The position numbers and the translations under genes were made by a program. A stretch of DNA of 5,010 nucleotides from ZC4RG17 sp035304485 (GTDB lineage Bacteria > Actinomycetota > Acidimicrobiia > Spongiisociales > ZC4RG35). Under the pieces are notes generated by a model that was not told the origin of the DNA, did no database searches, and was given only the letters and a program-made list of their open reading frames with translations. Below are positions 1-5,010 of this stretch, piece by piece. The stretch spans positions 1 through 5,010 of the forward strand of contig DATGPZ010000230.1 in the NCBI GenBank assembly GCA_035304485.1. Direction: 5' to 3'. Position 1 is the first letter of the stretch. Every line of letters starts with the position of its first letter.

Positions 1-1
1 C

Positions 2-583
2 GCGCAACTGCAGATCAGGGAGGCACGGGAGACGGACGCCCGATTCATGGCCGGCATGCACATCGAGTCGATCGCCACCGGTTTCCTTCCGACGCTCGGT
101 CTCGGATTCATGACCCTGCTGTATCGGGCCATCGTCGAGGATCCTGAGGGCTTGGCGCTGATCGCCGAGGACGAAAGCGGACCCGTGGGCTTCGTGGCCG
201 GCACCCACTCCACCTCCGGGTTCTACCGTCGATTCGTGCGACGGCACGGTCTACGGGCAGGGCTCCTGGTGCTCCCTCGCCTGCTGCGACCGGGGGTCAT
301 CCGCAAGCTCTGGGAGTCTTTCCGCTACGGCGGCGAGGAGCAGTCCGAAGGGGCGGAGCTCCTCTCGATGGCAGTGGCGGGTGATCGCAGAGGCCGCGGC
401 ATCGGTGTTGCACTCGGACGTGAGTTGCTCCGTCGGCTCTCCGGATCGACGGTTCGGGTGGTGGTCGGATCCGACAACGCAGTAGCGATCGCCGCCTACC
501 AGAAGATGGGGTTCGTGCCGCTATCGAGGATCCAGGTCCATCGAGGCGAGTCCTCGGAGGTGCTCGAGTGGTCTCGGCCCTGA
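2..583 (+). CDS. GNAT-family N-acetyltransferase, 5'-truncated by the window edge
   Basis: This is probably an acetyl-CoA-dependent N-acetyltransferase (GNAT fold); the substrate cannot be read from sequence, but an amino-sugar is plausible given the glycan genes beside it. The first in-frame ATG is at 47, but the frame is open to base 2 and the residues before it (LQIREARETDARF, then MAGMH) look like the usual GNAT beta1-alpha1 opening, so the true start lies upstream of the window. The acetyl-CoA pyrophosphate loop (motif A) is visible as RRGRGIG at bases 386-406, preceded by the beta4 strand ELLSMAVAG. A late motif, VVVGSDNAVAIAAYQKMGF, matches the beta5-alpha4 region with the typical Y..MGF ending. 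Between them is a basic, Leu/Arg-rich helical insert (roughly bases 215-330). The gene overlaps the next one by 16 bases, which suggests translational coupling. The family call is confident; the exact function is unknown. Confidence 0.88.
   Translation, partial: AQLQIREARETDARFMAGMHIESIATGFLPTLGLGFMTLLYRAIVEDPEGLALIAEDESGPVGFVAGTHSTSGFYRRFVRRHGLRAGLLVLPRLLRPGVIRKLWESFRYGGEEQSEGAELLSMAVAGDRRGRGIGVALGRELLRRLSGSTVRVVVGSDNAVAIAAYQKMGFVPLSRIQVHRGESSEVLEWSRP
556..560 (+). promoter_or_regulatory. Ribosome binding site of the WecA-like gene
   Basis: GGAGG sits inside the last codons of the acetyltransferase gene, 7 bases before the GTG at 568. It supports that GTG as the start and implies that the two genes are co-transcribed. 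Confidence 0.65.
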
Positions 584-1524
584 CCGCGCTGGTCGTGTCG
601 TGGCTCTGGTGTCGGATGTTGCCGCTCGTCGGTCCCAGGCTCGGCTACGTCGACGAACCTGGGAAGGACGTGCTCAAGACCCATGAGCTTCCGGCGGTTC
701 CCCTCGCCGGGCCAGGCCTGCTGTTGGCGACGCTCGTCCCGTTCAGTTGGCTGGATGGTCTGCGCCCGTCGGTGATGCTCGGTCTCGTCCTCATAACGGC
801 GCTCGGGGTGGCAGACGACCGGCTGGACCTGGCCCCGGGGGTCCGGCTGATCGTCGAAGTCGTCTTGGCCGCGGTCCTTTCGTGGCATTGGTCGAAGGAA
901 TCGCTTCCACTGTTCCTGATCTCCATCGTGGTCGTGGTCGTGTCGATCAACGCCGTGAACCTCTACGACGGCATCGATGGCTTGGCGGGTGCCAGCGGAG
1001 CCGCCAGCCTCCTGGGGCTGGCGATGCTCGCCTGGACGGACGGTGCGGTGTTCTGGCTCCCGATCCTCCTGGCTGTCGCGTTGGCCGGGTTCTTGCCGTT
1101 CAACTGGCATCCGGCTCGTGTCTTCCTGGGAGACGGGGGTGCCTACCTCGTGGGAGCAGTCATCGCAGTCGGCTCGATGACTGTGGCCTCCAGCCGCGGA
1201 ATGGTCGGAGTGTTGACGGCCCTCGGATTCCTGGGGATGTTCGCGGTCGATCTGGTGGTCACCGTGGGCCGCCGATACCGGCTCGGGCATCGACTCTTCG
1301 CTGGTGACCGGGGCCACATCTACGACCGATTGGTCATGGACGGGTGGAGTGTCCCGAGGGTCACGCTCAGCCTGGTCGCCTGCCATGCGGCGATCGTGGG
1401 AGTGACTCTCGTGGCGATTCGCATGCTTCCGGCAGGCGCTGCCTTCTTCGCCGTCTTGGCCATTGCTCTATCGGGTCTGGCAATGACGTGGCGGGTGGCC
1501 CAGAGGCCACCCGCCGAAGGCTGA
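568..1524 (+). CDS. MraY/WecA-family polyprenyl-phosphate HexNAc-1-phosphate transferase
   Basis: This integral membrane enzyme of the WecA/TagO/MraY superfamily would transfer a HexNAc-1-phosphate (or similar) from a UDP-sugar to undecaprenyl phosphate, the first membrane step of surface glycan assembly. Family motifs appear in order: LGYVDEPGKDVLKTHELP near residues 25-42; the Mg-binding ADDRLD around 82-87; NAVNLYDGIDGLAGA around 129-143; FNWHPARVFLGDGGA around 178-192; and the cytoplasmic loop GDRGHIYDRL around 246-255, which corresponds to the HIHH-type substrate loop of WecA. Hydrophobic segments alternate along the whole length. At 318 residues it is somewhat shorter than WecA or TagO (about 350-370), but no core motif is missing. 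The GTG start is chosen because GGAGG (556-560) lies 7 bases upstream and the N-terminus then aligns with the family. The sugar specificity is not determinable. It is not likely to be the housekeeping MraY, because the HIYD loop and the neighbours point to a polysaccharide role. Confidence 0.93.
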   Translation: MVSALTALVVSWLWCRMLPLVGPRLGYVDEPGKDVLKTHELPAVPLAGPGLLLATLVPFSWLDGLRPSVMLGLVLITALGVADDRLDLAPGVRLIVEVVLAAVLSWHWSKESLPLFLISIVVVVVSINAVNLYDGIDGLAGASGAASLLGLAMLAWTDGAVFWLPILLAVALAGFLPFNWHPARVFLGDGGAYLVGAVIAVGSMTVASSRGMVGVLTALGFLGMFAVDLVVTVGRRYRLGHRLFAGDRGHIYDRLVMDGWSVPRVTLSLVACHAAIVGVTLVAIRMLPAGAAFFAVLAIALSGLAMTWRVAQRPPAEG

Positions 1525-1546
1525 ACCCGGGTCGACCCCGGCTCAG
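1521..1546. terminator. Possible bidirectional hairpin between convergent genes
   Basis: Between the converging stop codons there is a two-part stem. CTGA (1521-1524) pairs with TCAG (1543-1546), and CCGGG (1527-1531) pairs with CCCGG (1537-1541) around a TCGAC loop. The outer stem contains both TGA stop codons. No T-run follows on either strand, so this is not a classical intrinsic terminator. Its position, in the only gap between two convergent genes, is the main support. Confidence 0.35.
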
Positions 1547-2430
1547 GCAGTGCGTGCTTCGAGGTCGTCGATGAGGTCGTTGAGGCCGATCTCGAAGGGC
1601 GTTTCCGCCCGCCATCCGAGAACCTCTTCGATCTTCTTCGAAGAGACCGTCGACGGGGGAACGTCGCCTGGCCGCTTCGGACCGAACTCGATCTCGGTGG
1701 GGTAGCGGGCGGCCACTCGCTCCGCCAGCTCGCGAATGGTCGTCGTTTCAGGTGCCACCGTGTTGAGTGCCATGCCAGACACATCCGCGTTCGCTGCGAG
1801 CACGAAGGCGCGGGCGATGTCCGATGCGTGGGTGAACTGGCGGCCTTGTGAGCCGTCCCCGGCGATGGTGAGGGGCTCGCCTCGTCGGGCCCGGTCGATG
1901 AAGATGCGGAACACGGAGTTCGGGCGAAGGCCAGGACCGTAGGCAGTGCCTAGTCGCAGGGCGACACCCGACAGACCGCGAAGCTCGCACGCAGACAGGA
2001 ACATCATCTCGCCACCGAGCTTGGTGATGTTGTAGGGATGGTCCGGCCGGCAAGGGTGGTCTTCGTCGATCGGCTCGTACGCCGGTTTGCCGTAGACCTC
2101 CCAGGTCGAGGCATAGACCACCCGCTTGCCGTGGGCCACGGCCGCATTGGCGATGTTCGTGGTGCCCACGACATTGACAGCCGCGGCCAACTCGGGCTTC
2201 TCCGCCGCCAGGTAGACGTCACCGATGGCGGCGACGTGTGCCACGACGTCCACGTCGGCGACGGCTGCGTCGACGACCGCGGCGTCGAGTAGATCCCCTT
2301 GGACGGACCGCACGTCATCGAGCTCGACGGGAGCGGTGTCGAAGGTGGTTACTTCCCATCCTTGCTGCAGGAACTCGCGCGCGACGTGTCGGCCGAGGAA
2401 TCCGGCAGCGCCGGTGACAAGGGCTTTCAT
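1543..2430 (-). CDS. NAD-dependent epimerase/dehydratase (extended SDR) acting on a nucleotide sugar
   Basis: This 295-residue extended short-chain dehydrogenase/reductase is similar in style to UDP-glucose 4-epimerases and related nucleotide-sugar enzymes. The N-terminal Rossmann motif GAAGFLG is at residues 7-13, with the acidic Asp31 after the second strand (FDT) favouring NAD over NADP. The D-L-D region follows at about 46-49, then the AHVAAIGD strand near 64-71. The active-site Ser/Thr lies in YASTWEVYG (106-114), and the catalytic YNITK (Y133, K137) follows. C-terminal substrate-domain motifs include LRLGTAYGPG (158-167), the RQFTHASDIARAF segment (198-209) and KRPGDVPPSTVS (252-263). 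It lacks the STDEVYG signature of RmlB dehydratases (here STWEVYG), so epimerase or another SDR activity is more likely. The start at 2430 is chosen over in-frame upstream ATGs because the protein then begins MKALVTGAAG and GGAGG lies 9 bases upstream. It is transcribed divergently from the dehydratase gene. Substrate unknown. Confidence 0.92.
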   Translation of the reverse strand: MKALVTGAAGFLGRHVAREFLQQGWEVTTFDTAPVELDDVRSVQGDLLDAAVVDAAVADVDVVAHVAAIGDVYLAAEKPELAAAVNVVGTTNIANAAVAHGKRVVYASTWEVYGKPAYEPIDEDHPCRPDHPYNITKLGGEMMFLSACELRGLSGVALRLGTAYGPGLRPNSVFRIFIDRARRGEPLTIAGDGSQGRQFTHASDIARAFVLAANADVSGMALNTVAPETTTIRELAERVAARYPTEIEFGPKRPGDVPPSTVSSKKIEEVLGWRAETPFEIGLNDLIDDLEARTA

Positions 2431-2439
2431 AGAAAAGGT

Positions 2440-2444
2440 CCTCC
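2440..2444 (-). promoter_or_regulatory. Ribosome binding site of the epimerase gene
   Basis: CCTCC on the given strand reads GGAGG on the minus strand, 9 bases before the ATG that ends at 2430. It decides the start: longer in-frame ORFs reaching 2523 or 2529 would add about 31-33 residues that do not resemble an SDR N-terminus and would run across the palindrome. Confidence 0.7.
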
Positions 2445-2462
2445 CAGACGCTTGCGAGCGTG

Positions 2463-2490
2463 AGGCTACAGGGTGTACCCGGGGTGTCCA
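2463..2490 (-). promoter_or_regulatory. Candidate promoter for the epimerase gene
   Basis: On the minus strand, TGGACA (2490-2485; five of six matches to TTGACA) is followed after 16 bases by TAGCCT (2468-2463; a TANNNT-type -10). A transcript would start near 2456, giving a leader of about 26 bases that includes the GGAGG site. The match is by eye, and the -10 is weak, as is common in high-GC bacteria. A direct repeat GGGTGT (2471-2476 and 2482-2487), 11 bp apart, lies in the spacer and at the -35. Confidence 0.4.
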
Positions 2491-2505
2491 GGGGGCGTCC
2501 GCCAG

Positions 2506-2523
2506 ATGAGTCGCGCGACTCAT
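2506..2523. promoter_or_regulatory. 18-bp perfect palindrome, candidate operator between divergent genes
   Basis: ATGAGTCGCGCGACTCAT equals its own reverse complement over all 18 bases. It sits in the divergent intergenic region, between the -35-like elements of the two candidate promoters: about 46-63 bases upstream of the inferred start site of the plus-strand gene and about 50-67 upstream of the minus-strand one. A perfect two-fold symmetric site in this place is typical of binding by a dimeric regulator that could act on both genes. The regulator is not in the window and its family cannot be read from the site. A loop-less palindrome is a poor RNA hairpin, so a DNA-level role is preferred. 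Confidence 0.55.
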
Positions 2524-2534
2524 GTCCACCTACC

Positions 2535-2562
2535 TGGACGCGGGGGAGTCGGCGGGTACGCT
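2535..2562 (+). promoter_or_regulatory. Candidate promoter for the membrane dehydratase gene
   Basis: TGGACG (2535-2540; four of six matches to TTGACA) is followed after 16 bases by TACGCT (2557-2562; TANNNT type). A start near 2569 would leave a leader of about 21 bases holding AAAGGAG (2574-2580). The spacing is identical to that of the minus-strand candidate, and the two -35 regions share the inverted repeat GTCCAGG (2486-2492) / CCTGGAC (2533-2539), which strengthens both weak matches. Confidence 0.35.
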
Positions 2563-2573
2563 TTGCCGTGGGC

Positions 2574-2580
2574 AAAGGAG
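2574..2580 (+). promoter_or_regulatory. Ribosome binding site of the membrane dehydratase gene
   Basis: AAAGGAG ends 9 bases before the ATG at 2590. It supports that start rather than the longer in-frame frame that opens at a GTG at 2473, which would translate the palindrome and the promoter-like motifs. Confidence 0.65.
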
Positions 2581-2589
2581 CTGGGAGGT

Positions 2590-4509
2590 ATGGGAACCAC
2601 AAATCCCTTCGATCGTGGGGGCCCGCACGGCGCAAACCACGGAGCGCTGAGCAAGACACTCTCTATAAAAGCGGCGAGAATGCGCGCCGACATCGCATTC
2701 GCCATCACGGACGCGTTGATCGTGGTGGCGGCGTACGTGATCGCCCTGGCCGCCCGGCTCCTCGATCCGGGCGTCTCCGACCGTTACTGGCCCGAGCTCG
2801 TCACCTATCTGCCTCTGTTGATCGTCCTCCACATCGGCGCCAATGTCCTAGCCGGCGCCTATGGACACGTGTGGGAGCATGCCAGCATCGCCGAAGCACG
2901 GCAGGTGATCGTCTCCAATCTCGGTGTTCTCACGGTGATGGTCGTTGTGGTGGCGGTCCAGTCGGATCACCCGATTCCCCTCAGCTCCGTGATCCTCGGG
3001 ACCGCCATCGCAACCGGAGGGATGGGCCTCGTGCGGTTCCGATCCCGGATGTTCTCGTATCGGCGGATGGCACACGCTCCGCGAAGGGCGCGGGCGATCG
3101 TGGTGGGAACCAACCGGGCGGCGGCCGTGTTCGCCCGAGAGGCCAGCGCCTCGCTGGAGATCCTCGGATTCGTGGAGACGGTTCCGACCGCCTCCGAGCG
3201 ATGGCTGGCCGGCACTCCCATCATCGGGTCGCTCGACGACGTGGAGCGATTGGTCGCCGAGCTCAACGTGGAGCAGGTCATCGTCGTGGGTGGCACCGAT
3301 GAGCTCGTCCGCCGAGTCGTCGACCTCTGCCTGGGAGTGGATGTGCGCCTGCGGATAGTGCCTGATCCGGCTTCGATCCTCACCCGCAGCCAAGGGGCTG
3401 TCGACGTTCGGGACATCGAGGTGACCGACCTCCTGCCGCGGCCTGCGGTCCACACGGACATGGTGGCGGTCCGCGAGGTGCTGGTGGGCAAGAGGATCCT
3501 GGTCACGGGTGGCGGCGGTTCGATCGGTTCCGAGATCGTCCGTCAAGTGGCCCAGTTCGCCCCCCAGGCGGTGTTCGCACTGGACCGGGACGAGACGCTG
3601 CTCCACGAGATGTTGCTGTCGCTGGGTGCACGCCGCGACGAGGTGACCCCGATTCTGTGCGATGTGCGTGACGCCGATGCCCTTCGTCGGCACATGACAG
3701 AGATTCGACCCCAGATCATCTTCCATGCGGCCGCTCTCAAGCACGTTCCAGTCCTCGAGCGTCATCCCGACGAGGCGCAGAAGACCAACGTTCGAGGCAC
3801 GTTGAACGTCTTGGACTCGGTCCGAGACCTGGACATCGAGCGTTTCGTTCTCATCAGCACCGACAAGGCGGTGAGGCCCAGCAGCGTCATGGGTGCTTCC
3901 AAGCGGGTGGCGGAGATGGTCGTCCAACAGGAGGCCATGCGAGTCGACTCGGGCATCTACACATCGGTTCGGTTCGGCAACGTCCTCGGAAGCCGAGGGT
4001 CAGTGGTTCCGACCTTCGTCCGCCAGATCCAGGCCGGTGGTCCGGTGACCATCACCGATCCCGAGATGACCCGGTACTTCATGACGGTCGACGAGGCCGT
4101 CCAACTGGTCCTGCAGTCGGCCGCATTGGCCGAGGGGGGAGAGGTGTTCGTGCTCGACATGGGCGAACCGATCCGTATCTACGACCTGGCGCTTCGCCTG
4201 ATCCGCCTCGCCGGCTTGGTCCCCGACAGGGACATCGCCATCGAGGTGACGGGGGTGAGGCCGGGCGAGAAGCTGTCCGAGTCGCTCGCGCATGGCGAGT
4301 TGATTCCGACGCTCCATCCACGCGTCAATCGGACGCGACCCCCTTCCCCCGGACCGGTCACGATGTATGATTTCGTCGCCCTGCTGGATCGCCTCGCCGA
4401 CGAGCAGGACATGGTGGGGGTTCGTGAGGGGCTTCGAGATCTGGCCACCCATGAATGGGACGGCTTCGAGACCGTCACCCTCGAAGATTCCGAAAAGGCA
4501 AGGATCTGA
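2590..4509 (+). CDS. Membrane-anchored UDP-sugar 4,6-dehydratase, CapD/WbpM/PglF type
   Basis: This 639-residue protein probably converts UDP-GlcNAc (or a relative) to the 4-keto-6-deoxy sugar, the entry to bacillosamine, QuiNAc or FucNAc-type sugars in surface glycans. About four membrane helices are seen at residues 34-56, 71-90, 107-125 and 130-148. A CoA-binding-like Rossmann domain follows at about 168-256 (AIVVGTNRAA, then LEILGFVE and IIGSLDDV). The catalytic SDR domain starts near 300: GGGGSIGSE (307-315), Asp332 after the second strand, HAAALKHVP, and STDKAVRPSSVMGASK (423-438). In that last motif Asp425, Lys426, Met434 and Lys438 fit the long membrane-bound subfamily, which has Met in place of the usual SDR Tyr. 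RFGNVLGSRGSVVP, DPEMTRYFMT and VRPGEKLSE complete the family pattern. Length and domain order are normal (about 600-680). Its stop overlaps the start of the next gene (sequence TGATG), indicating an operon. The final product sugar is unknown. Confidence 0.94.
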   Translation: MGTTNPFDRGGPHGANHGALSKTLSIKAARMRADIAFAITDALIVVAAYVIALAARLLDPGVSDRYWPELVTYLPLLIVLHIGANVLAGAYGHVWEHASIAEARQVIVSNLGVLTVMVVVVAVQSDHPIPLSSVILGTAIATGGMGLVRFRSRMFSYRRMAHAPRRARAIVVGTNRAAAVFAREASASLEILGFVETVPTASERWLAGTPIIGSLDDVERLVAELNVEQVIVVGGTDELVRRVVDLCLGVDVRLRIVPDPASILTRSQGAVDVRDIEVTDLLPRPAVHTDMVAVREVLVGKRILVTGGGGSIGSEIVRQVAQFAPQAVFALDRDETLLHEMLLSLGARRDEVTPILCDVRDADALRRHMTEIRPQIIFHAAALKHVPVLERHPDEAQKTNVRGTLNVLDSVRDLDIERFVLISTDKAVRPSSVMGASKRVAEMVVQQEAMRVDSGIYTSVRFGNVLGSRGSVVPTFVRQIQAGGPVTITDPEMTRYFMTVDEAVQLVLQSAALAEGGEVFVLDMGEPIRIYDLALRLIRLAGLVPDRDIAIEVTGVRPGEKLSESLAHGELIPTLHPRVNRTRPPSPGPVTMYDFVALLDRLADEQDMVGVREGLRDLATHEWDGFETVTLEDSEKARI

Positions 4510-4919
4510 TGGCTAGTAGACCGTTCCGAATTCTGCGCCATCGATGGAGAACCGTTCTCTTCATCGTGCTGGTCACCGTCGTGACCGCGGTGTGGGCAGC
4601 GGACCTCCGTAACGACTCCATCGAGCCGACCTACCAGGCGACGGCCACGGTCACCTATGTGAGCGATGTAGCCGGTCTGGAGGTGCTCGGCGAGCAGTTG
4701 TTCGAGACTCTCCAGAACCAACTGGAAGATGCGCGTCTCCAGGCTGTCGAAGTCAACGACGACTTTCTTTCCCGGCCGGGCGCGAGCATCACGGTCGAGC
4801 CCGACTTGGGTCGGCTGACGTTCGTGGCCGTCGGCTCCTCGGCCGAGGAGGCCGAGGCCAACGTCCGGGAGATGCGCCAACGACTCGTAGACCTCGACCC
4901 ATTCGACCTCGAAGGTTAG
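4509..4919 (+). CDS. Wzz/chain-length-determinant-type protein, N-terminal part ending at an in-frame TAG
   Basis: This looks like the start of a polysaccharide co-polymerase (Wzz-type), an inner-membrane protein that governs chain length or export of surface polysaccharide. A short basic N-terminus (RPFRILRHRWR) precedes one membrane helix at about residues 15-31. A periplasmic/extracellular-side strand pattern follows, PTYQATATVTYVSD (40-53), typical of the Wzz N-terminal domain. A second strand, ITVEPDLGRLTFVAVGS, leads into a charged helix, SAEEAEANVREMRQRLVDLD. The ATG overlaps the TGA of the dehydratase gene, so translation is probably coupled; AGGA lies 4 bases upstream and AAAAGG about 10. 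At 136 codons it is far shorter than the family (usually 300 or more). The missing C-terminal part appears to continue in the same frame after the TAG, so this is best read as the 5' half of an interrupted gene. An alternative GTG start at 4455 is not favoured because it overlaps the dehydratase by 55 bases and adds an arginine-rich stretch. Confidence 0.75.
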   Translation: MASRPFRILRHRWRTVLFIVLVTVVTAVWAADLRNDSIEPTYQATATVTYVSDVAGLEVLGEQLFETLQNQLEDARLQAVEVNDDFLSRPGASITVEPDLGRLTFVAVGSSAEEAEANVREMRQRLVDLDPFDLEG

Positions 4920-5010
4920 ATCACCCGGCAGATCGATTCCACTCTCGAGAAGTTGGACTCGGTGCGCAGGCAGATCAACGATTTGGTGGCGATGACCTCG
5001 GCCGATCCGG
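4920..5010 (+). other. In-frame continuation of the Wzz-like gene after the TAG, running off the window
   Basis: Directly after the TAG the same frame is open to the window edge (30 codons). It reads ITRQIDSTLEKLDSVRR and then QINDLVAMTSADP. Hydrophobic residues recur in a heptad-like pattern (Ile5, Leu12, Ile19 and Val15, Leu22 counted from the first codon), as expected for the long coiled coil that follows the N-terminal domain in Wzz proteins. Codons keep the G/C-ending preference of the genes upstream (ATC, CTC, GAG, AAG, GTG). No convincing new start with a ribosome binding site is visible. It probably belongs to the same ancestral gene; it may be untranslated if the TAG is real and not read through. 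Confidence 0.6.

Noticed and set aside
928..945. Tandem GTGGTC-like repeat
   Set aside because: It encodes a run of five valines in a membrane helix of the WecA-like protein and needs no separate explanation.
747..1307. A 186-codon plus-strand frame inside the WecA-like gene
   Set aside because: The Arg/Gly/Pro-rich translation is typical of a shifted frame, while the overlapping frame carries every MraY/WecA motif.
496..1386. A 296-codon open frame on the minus strand opposite the WecA-like gene
   Set aside because: Its translation is low-complexity (His, Asp, Arg, Gln, Glu, Pro rich) with no recognisable fold or hydrophobic core, and it lies antisense to a gene with all family motifs. It is a by-product of high-GC codon bias.
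2449..2460. Small hairpin CGCT-TGCG-AGCG in the epimerase leader
   Set aside because: A 4-bp stem is too short to call a regulatory structure in DNA this GC-rich, and no riboswitch-like pattern surrounds it.
2430..2529. Possible N-terminal extension of the epimerase, and the similar extension of the dehydratase from 2473
   Set aside because: Both extensions contain the same residues MSRATH, but only because both strands translate the same palindrome. Good ribosome binding sites and family N-termini support the internal starts at 2430 and 2590.
2848..3927. A 359-codon open frame on the minus strand opposite the membrane dehydratase gene
   Set aside because: It has the same polar, His/Asp/Arg-rich shadow composition and no start signal, and it is fully covered by a canonical dehydratase on the other strand.
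1..5010. tRNA, rRNA, CRISPR arrays, insertion sequences or attachment sites
   Set aside because: No cloverleaf, regularly spaced repeat, transposase or terminal inverted repeat was seen on reading either strand; almost all of the window is covered by glycan-related genes.

Overview
The window is GC-rich, densely coding bacterial DNA with strong G/C preference at third codon positions, GGAGG-type ribosome binding sites, one GTG start and TGA as the stop of all four clearly terminated genes. The protein styles fit a high-GC actinobacterium-like organism (for example the MraY/WecA-type transferase with a GDRGHIYDRL loop, and a long membrane-anchored CapD-type dehydratase). This assignment is an inference from composition and family style only. 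The window is part of a cell-surface polysaccharide (exopolysaccharide, capsule or O-antigen-like) biosynthesis locus.

Layout. Bases 2-583 (+) hold the 3' part of a GNAT acetyltransferase whose reading frame is open to the left edge. It overlaps by 16 bases a polyprenyl-phosphate HexNAc-1-phosphate transferase (568-1524, +). That gene runs convergently into an NAD-dependent sugar epimerase/dehydratase (1543-2430, -), with only 18 bases between the stop codons and a hairpin spanning both. A 159-base divergent intergenic region (2431-2589) follows. It contains an 18-bp perfect palindrome flanked by two mirror-image promoter-like motifs. Next comes a membrane-anchored UDP-sugar 4,6-dehydratase of the CapD/WbpM/PglF type (2590-4509, +), whose TGA overlaps the ATG of a Wzz-type chain-length/polysaccharide co-polymerase gene (4509 onward, +).

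The genes make a coherent pathway. The dehydratase and epimerase make modified nucleotide sugars. The WecA-like transferase loads the first sugar-1-phosphate onto undecaprenyl phosphate. The acetyltransferase may decorate an amino-sugar. The Wzz-like protein would set polymer length or support export.

The main anomaly is at the right end. The Wzz-like frame is stopped by TAG at 4917-4919 after only 136 codons, yet the same frame stays open to the window edge and continues as a plausible coiled coil. This is either a nonsense mutation or sequence error, or, less likely, a recoded stop. The second point of interest is the symmetric regulatory region at 2463-2562.
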